From positions 169,501-233,500 of the forward strand of contig JBBPEB010000006.1 in the NCBI GenBank assembly GCA_039096225.1: DNA of 64,000 nt. Reading direction: 5' to 3'. The notes beneath the pieces are model-generated. The model saw only the letters and a program-made list of their open reading frames with translations, had not been told where the DNA came from and made no database searches. Source of the stretch: Blastocystis sp. Blastoise (taxonomy: Eukaryota > Sar > Bigyra > Opalinata > Blastocystidae). Positions 34,429 to 43,705 of the stretch are shown here, piece after piece (the first letter of the stretch is position 1; every line of letters starts with the position of its first letter). Both the position numbers and the translations under genes were made by a program.

Positions 34429-35475
34429 TTAATTATATTGATATGGAGCACCATGATATCTACGTTTCATAGGATATGGATTAAAATATTTTAATCTTTG
34501 ATCTTGTAGTATTTGTTCATGTAATATTTGCAGAATATCATCTTTAGGTTTATCTTTATCAGGTATTTCTGTACCACGTAGTTGTATATCTTCTTCATTT
34601 GGTAATATTTTTTTTATTCTTTTTGAAAGATAATCATTATTTACATTATTATTTTTCTTATTATCAGAATTAATATTACCACCATTTCCTTCTTCACGTT
34701 TTTCATTTGCTTCATCCATATCAGTCCATTTACGTTTTTTCATCATTTTATAAGCATTTTGTTTTGTACCAACATCAGGATTAGTCCAAGGTATTAAATC
34801 ATCACAACCTTGTTTTAACATAAAAAATTGATGTTTATCTTCTATTAATTCCATATCAGATAATATTTCTTCTAAATTAGGTGGATCTAACTGTAATTTT
34901 TTTAATAATAAACCAGGATCACGTTTTAAAACTTGACTATTAATAAAAAAATGACTTACTTGACTTAATACACTTTGATTTGTAATATCTTTATGGCTTT
35001 GTAAACATATAATAGCATTTTGTTTATAATGTCTACCTTTAGATAATAATGATATCAATAATAGTTTTGTTTCTTTTGATAATGGATATATATCATCAAA
35101 AATAATAAAATTATGTTCTGGTAATTTATATGTAGTTACAAGATCATCAATACTTTTTATTTTTTTAAATTTATCATCAATACTATCATACCATTGATAT
35201 TTTATTTCAGCATGTTCTAATAAATCTTGTAATGATGTATAACATTCATTCATAGAACTAGCTTTAGGACAAAATAAACTTACTTGACGAAATTTATTAT
35301 TTAAATCCATAGAAGCAAGTAAATTAACTGTTAACCATGATTTACCACTAAATGTTCTAGCAATAATTAATATAAATTTTGATTCATAAGTTTTATGATG
35401 TGTTTTACCATATTTAAATGCTAATACACCACAACCACTTTTATCATTTTCTAATAAATTCTTTTTATTAACCAT
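34429..35475 (-). CDS. A32-type genome packaging ATPase (FtsK/HerA fold)
   Basis: 348 residues, ATG at 35475. Walker A is ARTFSGKSWL (about residues 39-48), Walker B is FIIFDDIYPLS (about 124), and SKGRHYKQNAIICLQSHKD (about 145-163) is the sensor region with a conserved Gln typical of A32-like ATPases. This family drives viral DNA into preformed capsids in nucleocytoplasmic large DNA viruses, virophages and Polinton-like viruses. The N-terminus has DKSGCGVL, a motif also present in the protein encoded at 30832-32556. The C-terminal 110 residues are charged and probably disordered. The gene lies within the virion block, downstream of the capsid-like genes, as in related viruses. Confidence 0.85.
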   Translation of the reverse strand: MVNKKNLLENDKSGCGVLAFKYGKTHHKTYESKFILIIARTFSGKSWLTVNLLASMDLNNKFRQVSLFCPKASSMNECYTSLQDLLEHAEIKYQWYDSIDDKFKKIKSIDDLVTTYKLPEHNFIIFDDIYPLSKETKLLLISLLSKGRHYKQNAIICLQSHKDITNQSVLSQVSHFFINSQVLKRDPGLLLKKLQLDPPNLEEILSDMELIEDKHQFFMLKQGCDDLIPWTNPDVGTKQNAYKMMKKRKWTDMDEANEKREEGNGGNINSDNKKNNNVNNDYLSKRIKKILPNEEDIQLRGTEIPDKDKPKDDILQILHEQILQDQRLKYFNPYPMKRRYHGAPYQYN

Positions 35476-35599
35476 TATGTTTTTTTTTAAATAATAAAAT
35501 ATATATATATTTATAAAAGAAATAACAAAACAAAAATTATATTAGTATTATATATTAATGATAAATTATTGATAATATAAAGATATAAATATTATTATT

Positions 35600-36253
35600 T
35601 TAAGAACATGTAAAGAATATTTGTATATTATTATGTGATATATTAACAGGATTATCATTTTGATCACGTACTTCCCATTGTATATCATTATAAAATCCAT
35701 CTATTAAGGGTATAGATATATTACTTAATGACCAATGATTATCATATCCATCTTGAGTATATATTGGAATACTTATTAAATCATTATCTTTATTAATAAT
35801 ACTACTATATATTCTTAATAAATATATTTTACGTATAGTAGAACTAAGTACATAATTATCAGTTAAAAAAACAAAATTATTCATATTAGTAGAACTACCA
35901 GTTGCATCATGAGGTAAATTTAATATTTTAAAAAAATATTCATTTGTAGCTGTTGACCTTAAGAATGTATGACCTATTAAACTTAAACAATTTAAAGAAG
36001 AACTATATTCAAATTCAGGTATAATAGTACATAATTTATTTATGAAATCCATTAAATCATAATTACCACCAGGAAATTGATATGTTTTATTTTGTATATC
36101 AGTTAAAATAAAATCTTTTACATTTTCTAAAGCTATACCATTAACTACAGTAGTTATATGAGATATATTTTTTCCAACTAAATTTAATGAAGGTTCTATA
36201 TGTTCTGTATAGAATGGTCCTTCAATAAAACTACAATGAGATATTGAATTCAT
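35600..36253 (-). CDS. Putative penton / minor capsid protein
   Basis: 217 residues, ATG at 36253, rich in beta-strand-forming residues with few charged stretches. It contains FPGGNYDLMDFINKLCTIIP (about 73-92), a version of a Gly-x-Tyr motif followed by a helix that recurs in virus capsid-vertex and fibre-base proteins and appears three more times in the 773-residue protein at 39379. Size and beta content suit a single jelly-roll penton. It lies between the ATPase and the first capsid-like gene, a position usual for the minor capsid gene in Polinton-like viruses. The call is inference from context and composition. Confidence 0.5.
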   Translation of the reverse strand: MNSISHCSFIEGPFYTEHIEPSLNLVGKNISHITTVVNGIALENVKDFILTDIQNKTYQFPGGNYDLMDFINKLCTIIPEFEYSSSLNCLSLIGHTFLRSTATNEYFFKILNLPHDATGSSTNMNNFVFLTDNYVLSSTIRKIYLLRIYSSIINKDNDLISIPIYTQDGYDNHWSLSNISIPLIDGFYNDIQWEVRDQNDNPVNISHNNIQIFFTCS

Positions 36254-36303
36254 AATTTTTTAAAAATAAAAATATAATAAAATATTAATTTAATAATATT
36301 ATT

Positions 36304-37605
36304 TTAATTCATAGAACCATCTCTAACAAATTTCACAAAAATAAAATTAATAAATATATTTTGTGTTTTAGAAGCACCATTAGTTAACTGATATTTATTA
36401 ATACCAGAAGGAGATGTTTGTATATAATAATTAATTTCACAACCAGATTCTGTATTAACATCAACAACAGAAGCAATAGGAAATAAATATATAGGTTGAT
36501 TATACCATTCATTACCATCTAATACACACATAGGATTTGATTGTGATCTCCATACATTATATAACATACTATTAGGAATAATTTCTAAAGTATATGTATC
36601 AGGTATAAACCTAGTAGCTGTAGGAAATTGTGTTTGTGTAAACATATTCTTTCCACCAATTTGAAAATTAATAGTTGTTGGACAATGAGTATTAACAGGA
36701 ATCATACTATCTTCTGAATCTGTAATATACATTAAACAATAATCAGGAACAAATGTAATACTTCTATTTTTACTGGTTACTAAATCTCCTGTAAAAGATA
36801 ATGATGCAGTATTACCAGTTGAATTTGTTATTGTTTGAGTACCAATTTGTTCAGTAAAAAAACAAATTTCACAATTATTAGGTATACATTTTATTAAATT
36901 TTTTGGATCATTACCCCAGTTAATATCATACATATGTCTAAAATTAATAAATGCTTTTTGAATAACAAATGCTGAAATACCATCTAAATTTGTAGCTATT
37001 TTCTTAATATGATTTAAAACAAATTGAAATGACATTGATTTTATTTTAATAGCACAATCAAATGTAGCTAAACCAGTAATAAGCATTAAAGGAATATATA
37101 TTTTATAAGTTGTAAATGCATCTTTTGAAGTTGTAGCATTTTGTCTCATAGCTTCTATAAGATGTAATTCATCTTTTTTTGCATATAATTTTTCACATGG
37201 AGTATACATAGATTTATCTAATTCAAATTTACTTAATTCTTTAAGTGCTACAAATTTTCTAGCTTTACTACTATTTAATGATGGTTCAGCAAAGTTTATA
37301 GCTACATCTTTTCCAACTGGACTAATATAAGTCATATTAATATTAACTTTATCAACTATAGAATATATATTAGAACTTTGTGTAACAGTAGTATTATTAG
37401 TAGCACTTTTTCTAACACCAAACCATAATTCTAAATAAGAATTACTAAAATCAATATAAGGATTATCAACAGTATTATAACGAAAATCTACATTACATGG
37501 AGCTTCTAATAAACTTTGATCAGTTGTTACAGATACAGTTATAAAATTTTCTGTAATAGTTTGATGATTTACTGCAGGTAAAAAATCTTGTGGAAATCCA
37601 TTCAT
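36304..37605 (-). CDS. Major capsid-like protein A
   Basis: 433 residues, ATG at 37605. Beta-rich and free of low-complexity runs, with the size of small double jelly-roll capsid proteins. It is paralogous to the protein encoded at 37718-39307: both share SNSYLEL/NQSYLEL, IYSIVDKVNINMTY versus IYSLIDSADIEMVY, the pattern SSxARKxxxLKxLxKxELxKSMY, PDYCLMY versus PEYVLFY, MFTQTQFPT versus MFPQTEFPT and the terminal NQPIYLFP versus KHPIYIIP. Its place next to the ATPase and putative penton genes supports a capsid role. Which of the two forms the main hexon cannot be told from sequence alone; this shorter one may be the main coat protein. Confidence 0.65.
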   Translation of the reverse strand: MNGFPQDFLPAVNHQTITENFITVSVTTDQSLLEAPCNVDFRYNTVDNPYIDFSNSYLELWFGVRKSATNNTTVTQSSNIYSIVDKVNINMTYISPVGKDVAINFAEPSLNSSKARKFVALKELSKFELDKSMYTPCEKLYAKKDELHLIEAMRQNATTSKDAFTTYKIYIPLMLITGLATFDCAIKIKSMSFQFVLNHIKKIATNLDGISAFVIQKAFINFRHMYDINWGNDPKNLIKCIPNNCEICFFTEQIGTQTITNSTGNTASLSFTGDLVTSKNRSITFVPDYCLMYITDSEDSMIPVNTHCPTTINFQIGGKNMFTQTQFPTATRFIPDTYTLEIIPNSMLYNVWRSQSNPMCVLDGNEWYNQPIYLFPIASVVDVNTESGCEINYYIQTSPSGINKYQLTNGASKTQNIFINFIFVKFVRDGSMN

Positions 37606-37717
37606 TTTTTATTTAAATATTTTATTAAAAAATATATATATAATTAAATATATATTTATTAAATAAAAAAAAAAATAAATAAATAATAATAAAATAAATA
37701 TATTATAAAATATATTA

Positions 37718-39307
37718 TTAAATATCTCTTGAACTTCTAACTGCAACCATATGTATTGTATACATATGAGTTTCATTTATTTCTTCATTAACTTGTCTTT
37801 CATATCCAGCATGTTTAACAATCATATCAGATGATTTTCCTAATTCATCAAAATATGTAGAATCATCTTTAAAAATATATTTTACATTATGAGCATCAAG
37901 AACACAATCAAAATTTAATTCTACACCTTGTTTAGGAATAACATTCATTAAACTTTTACAAGGTATAATATATATAGGATGTTTCATCCAATGATCATAA
38001 TCTAAACTTGTTTCAGGATTTGAATTATCTGCCCATAATGAATATAATGATTTATTTGGACATTGATCATGATATAATTCATGAGTATCACCAACACAAC
38101 CATTTAATAATAAATTACTATAATATTTTTGAGTAGGAAATTCAGTTTGTGGAAACATTTGTACATTACCTACTAAACAACTTAAATATGTTGGCCATAT
38201 ATATGGTGTAGGAATATTACTAACTCTATTAATATCCCATCCTTCAGTAAAATAAAATAATACATATTCTGGTATAAATGGTAATGCTCTATTAATATTA
38301 AATGTATTTCTTTTAATAGGATCATATCTATAATCTAGTTGTATATAGGTAGGTATTGTTTTATATAATTCATCATGATTAAATGTTACATCTTCATAAG
38401 TCATTAAATATAAATTTGCACCTTTTAAAATAAATTTATCTATCCAACTTATATTTAAAGTATTCCATATAGTTTGTTCATTTACTTTATCATATATTTG
38501 ACCTGATGTTTTTGAAGGTATAAATTTTTTTGTATATATAATATCATCATTTTTAAGCATTGATTTAATAGGAGCTGTACGAAATAATATTTTCATATGT
38601 TTTACTAAACTTAAACAATCACCATCAACACCTAAACCAGTTATAAGATATAATGGTATAGCTATTTTTAAAGATTCATTATTATGTCTTACTAAATAAC
38701 GAAATGATGTTAATTCATTTTGTGGACAATATAAAGATTCACCATACATAGATTTTTCTAATTCATATTTTGGAATATCTTTTAATAAAATCATTTTTCT
38801 AGCTCTAGATGAAAATAATGAAGATTCATGATATTTTATAGCACGTTCACTACCATCAGGTAAACCATAAACCATTTCTATATCAGCACTATCAATAAGT
38901 GAATATATATTAACTAACTGTTTTAACTGATCTAATAAATATTTTAATAATTCTTGTTTTGTAAAAAATAATAAATTATTAAATGTATATGTAACACCTA
39001 GACTATCATTCCATACACCATTACCAGGAGTTACTTCCCATAATTTTAACTGAGAAGATGCACCATTTTTATATATAGGAGTAATAAAATTTCCCCAATA
39101 ATTTTCATCTTCTTCAGTACTTGTTAAATGTTCTGGTATCGTATCCTCTTGATCATTTACTATAATAGATAATTCTAAATAACTTTGATTAAAATTAGTA
39201 AAACGACTATCAACATTAGTCCAATCATATTCAAATGCAAATGATTCATTAAGTAAATCAACATCTGATTGAATAGGAATAGTATTATTTATTCTTAATA
39301 ATTTCAT
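37718..39307 (-). CDS. Major capsid-like protein B (paralogue of A)
   Basis: 529 residues, ATG at 39307. About 96 residues longer than its paralogue, mainly through an insertion near residues 50-115 and longer loops in the middle. Shared landmarks are listed with protein A. The N-terminal phrase FAFEYDWTNVDSRFTNFNQSYLEL begins the first jelly-roll-like part and is followed by the SSRARKMILLKDIPKYELEKSMY block. Two diverged copies of a coat gene side by side suggest a mixed-protein capsid or one copy specialised for a vertex or external role. The gene is divergent from the gene at 39379, with a 71-base A/T-only spacer that must hold both promoters. Confidence 0.6.
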   Translation of the reverse strand: MKLLRINNTIPIQSDVDLLNESFAFEYDWTNVDSRFTNFNQSYLELSIIVNDQEDTIPEHLTSTEEDENYWGNFITPIYKNGASSQLKLWEVTPGNGVWNDSLGVTYTFNNLLFFTKQELLKYLLDQLKQLVNIYSLIDSADIEMVYGLPDGSERAIKYHESSLFSSRARKMILLKDIPKYELEKSMYGESLYCPQNELTSFRYLVRHNNESLKIAIPLYLITGLGVDGDCLSLVKHMKILFRTAPIKSMLKNDDIIYTKKFIPSKTSGQIYDKVNEQTIWNTLNISWIDKFILKGANLYLMTYEDVTFNHDELYKTIPTYIQLDYRYDPIKRNTFNINRALPFIPEYVLFYFTEGWDINRVSNIPTPYIWPTYLSCLVGNVQMFPQTEFPTQKYYSNLLLNGCVGDTHELYHDQCPNKSLYSLWADNSNPETSLDYDHWMKHPIYIIPCKSLMNVIPKQGVELNFDCVLDAHNVKYIFKDDSTYFDELGKSSDMIVKHAGYERQVNEEINETHMYTIHMVAVRSSRDI

Positions 39308-39378
39308 TTTTTTTAAATATAATAAAAAAATAAATAATTATTTTTTATATTTTAAAATAATAATTTATATATATAAAT

Positions 39379-41700
39379 ATGTTTGAAACTAATGATAATA
39401 TTATTAAAACACAAATTATACCTATTAACACTTTAAGTGTTAATAATGAATTTGATGTACATCTTGATACAAATATTGATATACAAGGTGATACTATAGG
39501 TTTTGTTGATCTTAATTTATGTAGTAATATTAATTCTAATAATGAACAAATACCTATATTTAATACTATTGAACAAGATGAAACATTAGCAATAAATGGT
39601 AGTCTTATTGATATTCCTAAAGGTTATTATGATTTATCTACTTTATTAAATAAAACTGGATTTAAATTAAAACAAGAAGAAAATAATGAAAATAATGAAA
39701 ATATTGCTTTATTATCTTATACTTATGAACAACCTAAAATCTTTGTTGTAGATTCAAATAATAATAAAGTAAAAATATATATTAGTGCAGGAAGAAATCA
39801 ACAATCAACTATACCTAATGGTAAATATACAGAACAAGAATATATAGAAGAAATTGTATGGGGAATGAATAGTTATTGGGGTTCAACGGCATCCTCTCGA
39901 TATTGTGTAGATTGGAGTGAATTTGCTTATAGTATACGATTAGCAAATAGTGGTGAAACTATACATTGGATTAATCATGATGACACAGTAGGTGTCTTTA
40001 GTACTGCACACTCATTTCATTTTAATACATTAGCAAGTAGTATATCAGGTGATTATAATAAATATAATTATATTACATTTAGTAATACTAATGATAAAAC
40101 AATATGTAAACAAGAATGGAAATTTGATAGAGTAGTTAATTTTGATGTTATTGAAGAAGGGAAAAATTCAATATATATGAGTTGTGGTCCTGATGATCCA
40201 AAAATGTTTCTTATTACTATACCTCCTGGAACATATACACAAAAATCATTTTATGAAGAATTCTGCAGACAATCAAGTATAGCATGGCCGGCAATAATAC
40301 AACCTGGTGGTATTGATACACTTGATGACTGGACAGAAGAACATCCATTCTGGTATTTACAAAATGAGGAATTAAATTATGTTTATTTAAGTAATTATGA
40401 CTTAGAACATAGTTTAATGGATTATTATGGTATATTACATAATTTACAAACATTTAAATATTTTAATTCATTTACACCTATGAATATGTGGGATGTACAA
40501 GATGGTCCAATGCCTAAATATACAGATTATCCAGAAGAATTAAAACAATGGGTACCAGGATATACACCTCCAATAAATACTACTATTATTCCTACATATC
40601 ATACATATATAGATGCAAGATTTATTAATTTTGCTACTTGCCCACAGTTACGTGAAATATTAGGATTTACACAAGAATATTATTTAAATGATGATATAAA
40701 AATAAGTGAGAATATAGCTAATATTACTGGGAAAAAATCAGTTTTACAATGTCATTGTAGTATATCTGATACTACTAATAATTCTTTATGTTGTATACCA
40801 ATAAGAGATCCTCTTGGAAATAATCAATTTCATGATGTTTTAAATAGTCATGTTAATGTAGGAACAACACATACAGATTTTTTAAGATTTCGTTTTACTG
40901 ATAATTTAGGAAATGGAATAGCAATAGCAGATAATACAAAATTACTTGGTTTTTTAGAATTAAAAGATACTGTTGATTGTTTAGAACAACCACAAACATT
41001 AAAAAATTTAAATTTATCATGTTTAACTCAAGATATCGATTTTGAAACTGATTTTAAAGATTTGAATTTAATAAATAAAACTATAAAAGATATTATTATA
41101 CAAAATTATAGTCCTACAACTACTGGTCAAATAAATTCATTATTTATAAATAATTTTCAAAATCCTGTTTGTATATTTAATACAGATCAAAGTTTTCTCT
41201 ATTATAATAATGTAAATTCTCCAATATCAGTAAATCATTTTATAAAATTATTATTTAAGTATCCATTTAAAGGAAATATTATTTGTAATATATGTGAACC
41301 TATATCTATTCCAAGATTATTTTTAGATTGGGATGAAATCTATTGTGATTTTACAAATACAAATAAATTAAGTTTTAATATTCATAAAATATTAAGATAT
41401 AGTCATGCATATTTAACAAATATATTAGTATTATCTACAGATATTAAAGAAACTGATTCTAGTGTTGTTACTTTAAATTGTTTTCCTAATAAATATCAAA
41501 ATATTATTCATATGATATTTCCAGGGGAATTACCTTATTTTTATAATTCTGATCAAAAATATGATTGTATAAAACAATATATGAAACCAAATACGTATGT
41601 ATGTAATCGCAGTATGTTGTCATTACTACCAAGCATTACGTCATTTGAAATAAGCTGTGACGTGAAGTGTGTCATACTCTTAAAGATCCAATATAATTAA
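39379..41700 (+). CDS. Large beta-rich structural protein, putative penton/fibre-like
   Basis: 773 residues. It carries three copies of a Gly-x-Tyr-plus-helix motif: IPKGYYDLSTLLNKTGFKL (about 75), IPNGKYTEQEYIEEIVWGMN (about 146) and IPPGTYTQKSFYEEFCRQ (about 280). A fourth version is in the 217-residue protein at 35600-36253. The remainder is Asn- and aromatic-rich, beta-type, without membrane segments. It is the only large structural-looking gene on the plus strand and is transcribed divergently from capsid-like gene B. Repetition of the motif suggests a multi-domain vertex or fibre protein; that is inference. The last 100 bases of the gene have a higher GC content than the rest. Confidence 0.5.
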   Translation: MFETNDNIIKTQIIPINTLSVNNEFDVHLDTNIDIQGDTIGFVDLNLCSNINSNNEQIPIFNTIEQDETLAINGSLIDIPKGYYDLSTLLNKTGFKLKQEENNENNENIALLSYTYEQPKIFVVDSNNNKVKIYISAGRNQQSTIPNGKYTEQEYIEEIVWGMNSYWGSTASSRYCVDWSEFAYSIRLANSGETIHWINHDDTVGVFSTAHSFHFNTLASSISGDYNKYNYITFSNTNDKTICKQEWKFDRVVNFDVIEEGKNSIYMSCGPDDPKMFLITIPPGTYTQKSFYEEFCRQSSIAWPAIIQPGGIDTLDDWTEEHPFWYLQNEELNYVYLSNYDLEHSLMDYYGILHNLQTFKYFNSFTPMNMWDVQDGPMPKYTDYPEELKQWVPGYTPPINTTIIPTYHTYIDARFINFATCPQLREILGFTQEYYLNDDIKISENIANITGKKSVLQCHCSISDTTNNSLCCIPIRDPLGNNQFHDVLNSHVNVGTTHTDFLRFRFTDNLGNGIAIADNTKLLGFLELKDTVDCLEQPQTLKNLNLSCLTQDIDFETDFKDLNLINKTIKDIIIQNYSPTTTGQINSLFINNFQNPVCIFNTDQSFLYYNNVNSPISVNHFIKLLFKYPFKGNIICNICEPISIPRLFLDWDEIYCDFTNTNKLSFNIHKILRYSHAYLTNILVLSTDIKETDSSVVTLNCFPNKYQNIIHMIFPGELPYFYNSDQKYDCIKQYMKPNTYVCNRSMLSLLPSITSFEISCDVKCVILLKIQYN

Positions 41701-41824
41701 AAATAATAGTTTCTCTTTTTAAAGATATTCGTTTCTCTATTTCTCTATTTTTTTAATTTTATTTTATAAATCATTTTTATTTTATTATTTATTATTTTTT
41801 AAATAATTCTGAATTCTACTGAAA

Positions 41825-42457
41825 ATGTCTGAAGATTTGAATAATTTAGTTTACTCTAAACTCCTTAAAGAAAATAATTTAAGTAAAAAACTGGAATTAT
41901 TGAAATGGAATATGAAAGAGCCTTATAATAATAATATTGATGATTATATATTTAATATCCGTCAAACAGTGGACTATATAAAGGAATTGAATACTTATTT
42001 ATTTGATACTCTTTATATGTATGATAATATCTTGAATGATGAAAATGCTAAGAAAGCTGCCCCTGAACATTTAGCTCTTATTGATTATTCTGCTGATAAT
42101 AGAAAACTTCATAAATTTATAGTAAAACAAATTCATGAAGAATTTTCTGATATAGAAAGTAATCTTCAATTTATTGAATTTTCAATTCATGGTATGTATG
42201 ATCCTGAAGCATTATTTAAACAAATGAAAAGAATCCGTAAAGAAAAATATGATGAATGTGAAAAATTTGTAAAATATAATATATCTAAGAATGGTATTGA
42301 TACTCCACCAAAGACTCCTACTCATGAAGCTAAAAGAACTAAGATTGAACCTAGTCAACCTGAACGTAATTTAACTCCTTTAGTTACTTTCTCATCTCTT
42401 AATCTTGACTGTATATCTGAATCTGAAGATACTACAACTAATTCTGATAAAGAATGA
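41825..42457 (+). CDS. Helical protein of unknown function with Ser/Thr-Pro tail
   Basis: 210 residues, ATG at 41825. Residues 1-155 are helical and charged. The tail has TPPKTPTHEAKRTKIEPSQP, which combines proline-directed phosphorylation sites with a short basic nuclear-localisation-like stretch, and ends in an acidic Ser/Thr-rich segment. The features suit a nuclear regulatory or scaffold protein, but no family was recognised. It follows the 773-residue gene on the same strand after 124 bases and is convergent with the gene ending at 42613. Confidence 0.55.
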   Translation: MSEDLNNLVYSKLLKENNLSKKLELLKWNMKEPYNNNIDDYIFNIRQTVDYIKELNTYLFDTLYMYDNILNDENAKKAAPEHLALIDYSADNRKLHKFIVKQIHEEFSDIESNLQFIEFSIHGMYDPEALFKQMKRIRKEKYDECEKFVKYNISKNGIDTPPKTPTHEAKRTKIEPSQPERNLTPLVTFSSLNLDCISESEDTTTNSDKE

Positions 42458-42612
42458 ATTTATATTTATTATTTAATTTTATTTTTATTTTTTTATTTTT
42501 ATATTTCTTATTGTATTAAAAATTATTATTAATCATTTTATTTGTTGTTTAGTTATTATTATTTTTTTTAAATTAAAACAAAACACATATATATTATATA
42601 TAAAAAAAATAA

Positions 42613-43032
42613 TTAATTATTATTATTATTAAAAAAAGAATTTACTGACATACAATCATTTTGATTCATACGATTATTATTTATAAAGGGTGGCTGTGTT
42701 AAATCATTATCTATAGAAGATATATGTGGTTGTGAAGATAGAATAGAATTATTATTATTATAAATATTTTTAGAATATATTTTTTGTATTTCCTTATCTA
42801 TAATATTTTGAATTTCTTTACGACATTGATTATCATCTATAAATTCACTGGCACGACGTAAACCATTTAATTCATTTTTTGTAAAATTTGCATTCTTATG
42901 AAAATCTATAAATCTACAACATAAACTAAATATACGATTTCCATAGGACCTTATAGCATCTTTCTTTATACCACGTAATTCTTCAGCAAAATTTGCATAA
43001 GTCATATTATGTATATTAATAGGTTGTGACAT
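42613..43032 (-). CDS. Small helical protein, unknown
   Basis: 139 residues, ATG at 43032. The first 90 residues are helical with several Cys and Arg residues (SYGNRIFSLCCRFIDFH, RRASEFIDDNQCRKEIQN); the last 45 are Asn-rich and end in a run of Asn. No family recognised. It lies downstream of the putative protease frame in the same direction, 88 bases away, and may be part of the same late transcript. Confidence 0.5.
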   Translation of the reverse strand: MSQPINIHNMTYANFAEELRGIKKDAIRSYGNRIFSLCCRFIDFHKNANFTKNELNGLRRASEFIDDNQCRKEIQNIIDKEIQKIYSKNIYNNNNSILSSQPHISSIDNDLTQPPFINNNRMNQNDCMSVNSFFNNNNN

Positions 43033-43120
43033 TTTTATTACTATATAGAAAAATAAAATAATTATGTCAATAAAGAAAACTTATTTTTGTTTAATATATT
43101 CAGTTCACATCAGAATTTTT

Positions 43121-43705
43121 TTAACAAGGCATTATATTACTATTACTTAATAAATATAATAAAGAATAATAAAAACAACCATTAGCATTTTCAGATGTGC
43201 TTTGATGTTGAATAGGACTGAATACTATGTTATGACTATTTACAAAATTTCTACTAAAATTTGGTTTATTCCCAAGACTACTATAATGTTCTATTTTCTT
43301 TGGAGTATAGATAATAGCTTCAAAATGTCCAAAGTTAGGATCTGTATTACTTTGATGAAATATCATATTATATTTTGTTCTATCATTATCTATATTATTT
43401 TCAAATTCTTCATAACTATTATAATAATTATATCCATTTGGATTTGAATGATTTAACATATTCATTGTTGATTTTGCTCGGCTACAAGCTACAGCACTTG
43501 TTGGCTTATTTAAATAACCATAATTATAAATTTGTTTTATTAAATTTTTAGGAATTAATGTATATTGACTAATTTTTTGAGAAAAATCTTCGGGAGATCT
43601 AGGAGTTACTTTTCTATCAGAATCACTTATAATAGGATTATCACAATCTAAGTGTTCTTGTATAAGTTTCTCATTCTTACTTTCTTCTAAACCTCCCCCT
43701 CTCAG
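43121..43705 (-). CDS. Putative adenain-like cysteine protease, expressed by -1 frameshift
   Basis: The frame is open from 43705, with no ATG until 43465, to the stop at 43121, so 194 residues follow the shift site. Candidate catalytic residues are His in NFGHFEAIIY (about residue 127 after the shift), then IEHYSSLG, Gln in SPIQHQS and Cys in ENANGCFYYSLLYLL (about 177). This order, His then acidic/Asn then Gln-x-Cys, is that of the adenain/Ulp1 clan, whose members mature Polinton-like and adenoviral particles. The C-terminus after Cys is shorter than in adenain, so the call is tentative. The ATG at 43465 would give only 114 residues. The upstream frame ends in a slippery site (separate entry). 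A splice of 83 nt from a GTAAAG donor could also join the frames, but its intron would lack the TA-rich form seen elsewhere. Confidence 0.55.
   Translation of the reverse strand: MRGGGLEESKNEKLIQEHLDCDNPIISDSDRKVTPRSPEDFSQKISQYTLIPKNLIKQIYNYGYLNKPTSAVACSRAKSTMNMLNHSNPNGYNYYNSYEEFENNIDNDRTKYNMIFHQSNTDPNFGHFEAIIYTPKKIEHYSSLGNKPNFSRNFVNSHNIVFSPIQHQSTSENANGCFYYSLLYLLSNSNIMPC

Noticed and set aside
34374-34454. Longer N-terminus for the gene at 33678-34373
   Set aside because: The added residues come from an AAAT tandem repeat and overlap the ATPase gene.
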